Shown: positions 59,906 through 64,000 of the stretch, piece by piece
Position numbering within the stretch: the stretch's first letter is position 1
Layout of the letters: each line of letters begins with the position of its first letter
Assembly: GCA_036501425.1 (NCBI GenBank)
Contig: DASYAI010000073.1
Span: 1-64,000 of the forward strand
Direction of reading: 5' to 3'
DNA: 64,000 nucleotides
Origin: DATKRB01 sp036501425
GTDB taxonomy: Bacteria; Actinomycetota; Acidimicrobiia; Acidimicrobiales; RAAP-2
Position numbers and translations under genes: made by a program
Notes under the pieces: model-generated
What the model was told of the DNA's origin: nothing
The model's database searches: none
The model's input: only the letters and a program-made list of their open reading frames with translations

Positions 59906-60540
59906 GCGACGCGCCGTCCGGAGGGGCCGGGCCCGGAGGGGCCGGGTCGGGGGCGAACGGGTCCGAGGGCGCGGCCCTCCCGCCCACCCGCTTCGAGGCG
60001 CTGCGCCAGCACCTGCTCGGCCACTCGGTGCGCCGGGGCGACTTCGTGCTCAAGTCGGGCCGCCGCAGCAGCTGGTTCATCGACGCCAAGCAGACGGTGT
60101 GCCGTCCCGAGGCGATGCTGCTCGTGGCCGACGCCGTGCTCTCGCTGGTTCCCGCGGAGGCCACCGCCATCGGCGGCCTCACCATGGGCGCCGACCCGGT
60201 GGCCTTCGTCACCGCCGGGGTGGCCGCCACCAGGGGCCGGGCGCTCCGGGCGTTCAGCGTCCGCAAGGAGGTCAAGGACCACGGGGCGGGCGGCCAGATC
60301 GCCGGCGCGCTCGAGCCGGGGGACCGGGTGGTGGTCACCGAGGACACGGTCACCCGGGGCACCTCGCTCCTGCAGGCGGCCCGGGCGATCCGCGACGCCG
60401 GGGCCGAGCCCATCCTGCTGGTGGCGGTCGTCGACCGGGGTGGCACCGCCGCTGAGCTGGCGGCGGCCGAGGGACTGGCCTTCCGGGCCGTGCTCGGCGC
60501 ACCGGACCTGGGCTTCGCCTTCGAGGGCGGCCAGGGGTAG
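59902..60540 (+). CDS. pyrE: orotate phosphoribosyltransferase
   Basis: A 212-residue PRTase of pyrimidine synthesis. DFVLKSGRRSSWFIDAKQ (about 46-63), GLTMGADPVAF, AFSVRKEVKDHGAGGQIAGAL and the PRPP loop VVVTEDTVTRGTSLLQA (about 140-156) fit PyrE. GTG start by overlap with purM, giving a mixed purine/pyrimidine operon. The first 28 residues are Gly/Ser-rich and probably disordered. No other pyr genes are present. Confidence 0.92.
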   Translation: MSDAPSGGAGPGGAGSGANGSEGAALPPTRFEALRQHLLGHSVRRGDFVLKSGRRSSWFIDAKQTVCRPEAMLLVADAVLSLVPAEATAIGGLTMGADPVAFVTAGVAATRGRALRAFSVRKEVKDHGAGGQIAGALEPGDRVVVTEDTVTRGTSLLQAARAIRDAGAEPILLVAVVDRGGTAAELAAAEGLAFRAVLGAPDLGFAFEGGQG

Positions 60541-60622
60541 CGAACTTCGGGGCGGGCCGGGTCCAACCCGCCGCCGGGGGCGGCCTGGGGTCCAAGCCGC
60601 GGCCGGGGGCGGCCCGGGTGGC

Positions 60623-60934
60623 TCAGCCCGGGGCGGACGGGGGTTCGGGATGCACGACCCGCACCTTGGTGACGAACGGGGCCTCGATCCGCTGGGGGAT
60701 GCCGGCGAACACCGCCGCCCGCTCGGGCGACGCCAGGTAGACGCGCTCGGCCTCGTCGAAGTCGCCCTCGTGGCTGACCGCCCACACGAACTGGTTGGTG
60801 CTCTCGTCCACAAAGGCGAAGAGCACCTCGAACCCGTACTGCTCGCGCGCCGGGCGCACCGTGCGCCACCAGGCGACGAACGCCTCCATCTCGCCGGGCA
60901 CGATCTGGTACCGGCGCAGCTGCACGGTGCTCAC
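60623..60934 (-). CDS. NIPSNAP-like dimeric alpha-beta barrel protein
   Basis: A 103-residue protein with the NIPSNAP/ferredoxin-like pattern: VQLRRYQIVPGEMEAFVAWWRTVRPAREQYGFEVLFAF, then FVWAVSHEGDFDEAERVYLASPERA. Members of this fold act as small dimers, some as monooxygenases or stress proteins; no function can be assigned. The GTG start lies 8 nt after reverse-strand TACGGT. It stands alone, convergent with pyrE. Confidence 0.7.
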   Translation of the reverse strand: MSTVQLRRYQIVPGEMEAFVAWWRTVRPAREQYGFEVLFAFVDESTNQFVWAVSHEGDFDEAERVYLASPERAAVFAGIPQRIEAPFVTKVRVVHPEPPSAPG

Positions 60935-60942
60935 GCCGCGTG

Positions 60943-60948
60943 ACCGTA
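60943..60948 (-). promoter_or_regulatory. -10 element (TACGGT) of the NIPSNAP-like gene
   Basis: Reverse-strand TACGGT ends 8 nt before the GTG at 60934; no ribosome site. Confidence 0.4.
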
Positions 60949-61046
60949 GCAGGGCCTTTTGCCCGCTGCGACGCCGGTCGGCCCACGGTGGGGCGGGGGT
61001 TGGCCGGCGTGGTCGGGCGGCCCGTCGCCCGGTGGGTGCCCGACCC

Positions 61047-61052
61047 TATGAT
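61047..61052 (+). promoter_or_regulatory. -10 element (TATGAT) of a sugar-phosphate isomerase gene
   Basis: TATGAT ends 7 nt before the GTG at 61060. The in-frame ATG at 61048 lies inside the hexamer and therefore cannot be the start if this is the promoter. Confidence 0.5.
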
Positions 61053-61059
61053 CGGCGCG

Positions 61060-61866
61060 GTGGAGCTTTCCTTGGTGGCCGGGGCCGGCGGCCCGTTCGA
61101 GACCTTCGAGCAGCTGTGCGCGTACTTCGACGCCGCGGCCGGAGCGGGGTTCGCCTCGGTCACCCTGTCGGCGGACATGGTGGGTGCGGGCGGGGAGGGT
61201 CCCGAGGGGGTCGGGCGGGTGGCCGAGGCGCTCCGCCAGCGCGGCCTGCGGTGCTCGGACCTGTCCTCCATCGTGGTCCGCCGCGACGACGAGGCGGCGC
61301 TGAGCTCGGCCACCTCCATGGCCCGGTGGGCCGAGGCGCTCGGGGCCCGCTTCGTGACCGGGCTGCTCTTCACCCGGGTGAGCGACGAGTCGATCGACCG
61401 GCTGGGCCGGTGCGCGGACCTGGTCGAGGCCAGCGGGGCCCAGCTGTCGATCGAGTTCGCCCCGACCGGCGCCGTCGAGTCGATCCCCGAGGCGCTGGCG
61501 GTGGTCGAGCGGATCGGGCCCAGCCGGTCGGGCGTGCTGATCGACTCGTGGCACTTCTGCCGGGGCCCGAGCACGTGGGAGGACCTCGAGTCGATCCCGC
61601 TCGACCGCATCGCCTTCGTCCAGTTCGACGACGCCCTCGAGCCGTCGGGCGCCGACATGATGGCCGAGACCACCGGGCGCCGGACCTGGCCGGGGCAGGG
61701 CACCTTCGACCTCGAGCGCTTCGCGACCACCCTGACCGGGCGGGGATGGGACGGCCTGGTGAGCGTCGAGGTGCTCTCCGAGGAGCACCGCCGGCTCGAC
61801 CCGGCGACCTTCGCCCGGCGGGCGTTCGAGACCAGCCGGCCGTTCTGGGTGACCGAGCCCGCCTGA
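61060..61866 (+). CDS. sugar-phosphate isomerase/epimerase (xylose isomerase-like TIM barrel)
   Basis: A 268-residue TIM-barrel protein of the AP-endonuclease-2/sugar isomerase superfamily. AAGAGFASVTLSADMVG near 28, GARFVTGLLF, GAQLSIEFAPTG near 128, GVLIDSWHFCRG near 162, AFVQFDDAL near 187 and VSVEVLSEEH near 229 carry the Glu, Asp, His and Glu metal ligands (E, D, H, E order). Substrate unknown. The GTG start is chosen from the promoter spacing; a longer in-frame extension exists. Confidence 0.82.
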   Translation: MELSLVAGAGGPFETFEQLCAYFDAAAGAGFASVTLSADMVGAGGEGPEGVGRVAEALRQRGLRCSDLSSIVVRRDDEAALSSATSMARWAEALGARFVTGLLFTRVSDESIDRLGRCADLVEASGAQLSIEFAPTGAVESIPEALAVVERIGPSRSGVLIDSWHFCRGPSTWEDLESIPLDRIAFVQFDDALEPSGADMMAETTGRRTWPGQGTFDLERFATTLTGRGWDGLVSVEVLSEEHRRLDPATFARRAFETSRPFWVTEPA

Positions 61867-61904
61867 TCGGCTGGCTCGGCCTGGTCAGACGGGGGTCGAC
61901 CGGG

Positions 61905-62327
61905 TCAGTCGGTGCGGGGCGTGAATTTCGGGATCTTCATCCCGCCCTGCTCCTCGAAGCAGACCTGCAGGGGCATGTCGAGGACCAGGTCCTCGGGCGT
62001 GTTGGGGACGCCGACGACGTTGGTGGCCATCCGGGGGCCCTCCTCCAGCTCGACCAGGGCGATGGCGTAGGGGGCCTCGTCCTCCCAGCCCGGCACCGGC
62101 CGGTGGTTGATCACGTAGGAGTGGAGGGTGGCCCGCCCGCTCACCACGACCCACGACACGTCGTCGGAGAAGCAGTGGGGGCAGAACGGCCGGGGGTAGA
62201 AGTAGAACTGCTCGCAGGCGTTGCAGCGCTGGATCTGCAGCTCCTCGTTCTGGGCCGCGTCCCAGAACGGCTTGGTCTCCGGGGTCACCACCGGTGCGGG
62301 CTTGGGGCGCTTGGGGGCGTCGGTCAT
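61905..62327 (-). CDS. DUF35 OB-fold/zinc-ribbon acyl-CoA-binding protein
   Basis: A 140-residue DUF35 protein. An N-terminal helix (TPETKPFWDAAQNEELQIQRC) is followed by a rubredoxin-like zinc ribbon, CNACEQFYFYPRPFCPHC (about 35-52), then an OB fold (VVSGRATLHSYVINHRPV to KIPKFTPR). Such proteins bind acyl-CoA and form complexes with the thiolase-fold partner encoded next door; the ATG overlaps the thiolase stop (ATGA), so this is a stoichiometric pair. Confidence 0.92.
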   Translation of the reverse strand: MTDAPKRPKPAPVVTPETKPFWDAAQNEELQIQRCNACEQFYFYPRPFCPHCFSDDVSWVVVSGRATLHSYVINHRPVPGWEDEAPYAIALVELEEGPRMATNVVGVPNTPEDLVLDMPLQVCFEEQGGMKIPKFTPRTD

Positions 62328-63481
62328 GCCCGTGCCGCCGCGGCCTCGGCCGAGCCGAAGACGATCGTGCTGGCCGAGGTGAACATGCTGCCCACCCCGT
62401 GCGCCACGCTGATGTGCACGTCGGGCACCTGGGCGGCCGCCTCGCCGCGCACCTGCCGGATGGCTTCTTGCATCAGGAACATGCCGTAGATCCCCGTGTG
62501 GGTGTAGGAGAGGCCGCCGCCGTTGGTGTTCATCGGCAGGGAGCCCCCGGGCGAGGTGTGGCCCTCCTCGATGAACGCGCCCGCCTCGCCCCGGCCCACG
62601 AACCCGAGGTCCTCGAGGGTGTAGATGGGCAGGTGGGCGAAGGCGTCGTAGGCCATCAGGTGGTCGACGTCGGCGTGGGTGATCCCCGCCTGCTCGAACG
62701 CCAGCTTGCCGGTGGTCCGGTAGGCCCGGGCACTGGTCAGGTCGGCCATCTGGGAGGCGAGGGGGGACTCGGAGGACTCGGCGCCGCCCAGCACGTGGAC
62801 CAGCGGCTTGCGCAGCGGCAGCGTGCCGGCGTGCTCGGCGCTGGTCACGATGAGGGCCCCGCCGCCGTTGGTGGCCAGGCAGCACTCGAGGCGGTGCATC
62901 GGGTAGCAGATCATCGGCGAGGCCAGCACGTCGTCCACCGTCACCAGGTCCCGCATCATCGCCCGGGGCACCTGGGACGACCACTTGCGCTGGGCCACCG
63001 CCACCGACGCCAGCTGCTCGTGGGTGAGCCCGTAGGTCTTCATGTAGCGCAGCACGCCGAGAGGGAACTTGGTGGCGGGCGGCCCGACCCCGTAGACCTG
63101 CTCGAACTGCTGCTGGAGGTTGGCCAGGTCGAGCGCGCCCGGGCTGCTCGCCGGACCGCCCCGGCTCACCGCGTGGCTGACCACGATCACCTTGGCCATG
63201 CCCGCCGCGATGGCCGCCGCGGCGTGGTGGAGGTGGACCAGGAACGAGCACCCGCCCACGAAGGTGCCGTCGAGCCAGGTCGGGGTGATCCCCAGGTAGT
63301 TGGCCAGCCCGGCCGGCCCCTCGCCCACGCAGGCCACCCCGTCGATGTCGTCGCGGGTGATGCCGGCGTCGTTGATGGCGTTGCGGACCGCCTCGGCGTG
63401 CAGCTGGACGGGGGAGACGTCGGTGATCACGCCGAGGCGATCGGTCTCCGCCGCGCCGATCACGACAATCTGCGGGGGCAT
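62324..63481 (-). CDS. SCP2-type thiolase-fold protein
   Basis: A 385-residue thiolase-like protein (start at the ATG 7 nt after TATCAT, not the upstream 398-residue option). IVVIGAAETDRLG at the start, GVACVGEGPAGL, GGCSFLVHLHHAAAAI with Cys in the region of the reactive Cys (about 88), CCLATNGGGALIVTS, GEAGAFIEEGHTSPGGSLPMNTNGG near 290, and SVAHGVGSMFTS at the end with the catalytic His. Partnership with DUF35 is typical of SCP2-type thiolases acting on steroid or branched acyl-CoAs in actinobacteria; substrate here unknown. Confidence 0.87.
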   Translation of the reverse strand: MPPQIVVIGAAETDRLGVITDVSPVQLHAEAVRNAINDAGITRDDIDGVACVGEGPAGLANYLGITPTWLDGTFVGGCSFLVHLHHAAAAIAAGMAKVIVVSHAVSRGGPASSPGALDLANLQQQFEQVYGVGPPATKFPLGVLRYMKTYGLTHEQLASVAVAQRKWSSQVPRAMMRDLVTVDDVLASPMICYPMHRLECCLATNGGGALIVTSAEHAGTLPLRKPLVHVLGGAESSESPLASQMADLTSARAYRTTGKLAFEQAGITHADVDHLMAYDAFAHLPIYTLEDLGFVGRGEAGAFIEEGHTSPGGSLPMNTNGGGLSYTHTGIYGMFLMQEAIRQVRGEAAAQVPDVHISVAHGVGSMFTSASTIVFGSAEAAAARA

Positions 63482-63488
63482 GGCGGTG

Positions 63489-63494
63489 ATGATA
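63489..63494 (-). promoter_or_regulatory. -10 element (TATCAT) of the thiolase/DUF35 operon
   Basis: Reverse-strand TATCAT ends 7 nt before the ATG at 63481, without a ribosome site. It decides between two in-frame starts. Confidence 0.5.
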
Positions 63495-63527
63495 GGACGG
63501 GGTCGCCGCCCCTCCGCCAATCAACCC

Positions 63528-64000
63528 TCAGGACACCGGCGGCCGCTCGGTCCGGGGGAACGCCTTCTGGAACGCCTGGGCCACCTTGAACATCGTGGTC
63601 TCGTTGCCCGGCTTCCCCACGATCTGCAGGCCGACCGGCAGCCCGTCGACGAACCCGCACGGCACCGAAAAGGCGGGCATCGCGAGCCAGTTGAACAGCA
63701 TGACGTGGCTCGTGTACACCGGCGCGAACGTCCCGTGGGCGAAGCCGGACTGGTCGCCGGTCCAGCAGCGGTTCCAGTCCTCCACGTCCCGGGCGAGCAG
63801 CTGGGAGGTGGGCGTGAGCAGGACGTCGAAGTCCTCGAACAGCGCGTTGAACCGCTCGACGTTGCGGCCCCGGGTGGCCATGGCGGACCAGTACTCGGCG
63901 GGGGAGGGCATCTCGCCCGTGCCCTGGCCGCCGCTGCCGAAGGCCCGGTTGATGAACATGAAGCCCTCGTAGAAATCGTCCCACGACTGGTCGGTGGTCT
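63528..64000 (-). CDS. amidase-signature family protein, C-terminal part
   Basis: The last about 157 residues of an amidase-signature enzyme; the catalytic Ser-Ser-Lys part lies beyond the right edge. FEDFDVLLTPTSQLLA, FNWLAMPAFSVPCGFVDGLPVGLQIVGKPGNETTMFKVAQAFQ are the conserved C-terminal amidase blocks. It cannot be told whether this is a GatA-like or a catabolic amidase, though the C-terminal form favours a catabolic/amidotransferase-like hydrolase. It is cut by the window edge, not broken. It lies upstream of the thiolase-DUF35 pair on the same strand. Confidence 0.85.
   Translation of the reverse strand, partial: TTDQSWDDFYEGFMFINRAFGSGGQGTGEMPSPAEYWSAMATRGRNVERFNALFEDFDVLLTPTSQLLARDVEDWNRCWTGDQSGFAHGTFAPVYTSHVMLFNWLAMPAFSVPCGFVDGLPVGLQIVGKPGNETTMFKVAQAFQKAFPRTERPPVS

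Overview
The window is a 64 kb chromosomal segment of a very GC-rich actinobacterium. The taxon-informative genes are a WhiB-type Fe-S regulator, a GlnR-like orphan regulator beside two glutamine synthetases, a paired ArsA/Get3-like ATPase module, the small-PurL/PurS/PurQ purine set, a K+-independent proton pyrophosphatase, and very frequent GTG starts with GTGA stop-start overlaps. The class Acidimicrobiia is my best guess for the lineage. That is inference from gene content, not a phylogeny. I see no rRNA, CRISPR array, prophage or transposase. Two tRNA genes are present: Pro(CGG) and Thr(CGT).

Layout. 0-9 kb: APC permease, panB, a NiCoT nickel/cobalt permease, an acyl-CoA dehydrogenase, a PrmC-like methyltransferase, a hydrolase-adenylate cyclase fusion, an orphan ParA ATPase and a PAS protein. 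9-15 kb: tRNA-Pro, a four-gene reverse-strand run (two ArsA/Get3-like ATPases, a receiver protein, a CBS/CorC protein), a divergent WhiB, and a thiol-oxidation pair (VKOR plus a thioredoxin-fold protein). 15-21 kb: Nudix and metallo-beta-lactamase hydrolases, then an Fe-S block (Mrp carrier, A-type carrier, an unusual [2Fe-2S]/molybdopterin-hydroxylase fusion) and RidA. 21-27 kb: nitrogen block (GlnR-like regulator, GSI, GSII, glutamine-dependent NAD synthetase). 27-36 kb: sigma factor, HAD phosphatase, two TrkA-type K+ gating proteins divergent from a KimA-like permease with an extra C-terminal domain, and the H+-pyrophosphatase. 36-41 kb: topA-tmk-holB and tRNA-Thr. 41-47 kb: an accessory-looking stretch with hipBA, a methyltransferase, a FrnE-like oxidoreductase, a TlpA-like redoxin with a TPR tail, an F420-type nitroreductase and a cyclase-family hydrolase. 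47-60.5 kb: purA-D-B-C-S-Q, then (after a small reverse-strand gene) purL, a PHP phosphoesterase, and purF-M-pyrE. 60.6-64 kb: a small dimeric alpha-beta barrel protein, a sugar-phosphate isomerase, DUF35 plus SCP2-type thiolase, and the end of an amidase.

Three window-wide patterns stand out. (1) At least 15 starts lie 6-9 nt downstream of a TANNNT -10-like hexamer with no Shine-Dalgarno sequence, the arrangement expected of leaderless mRNAs. It helps choose starts, for example 61060, 63481 and 30795. (2) Two genes (a parA-like gene and purF) are preceded by tiny ORFs whose stop codons overlap the gene's start, suggesting coupled leader peptides. (3) Short perfect or near-perfect tandem duplications of 9-60 bp are scattered in and around genes, several spanning a stop codon.

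The protein-level surprises are the miniature Mo-hydroxylase fusion that lacks the usual catalytic-Glu motif, the second Get3-like ATPase that lacks the signature lysine, the cyclase fusion with a lost hydrolase nucleophile, the PrmC relative without NPPY, the GlnR homologue without the receiver Asp, and the redoxin with CxC in place of CxxC. All reading was by eye. No search, alignment or folding program was run.
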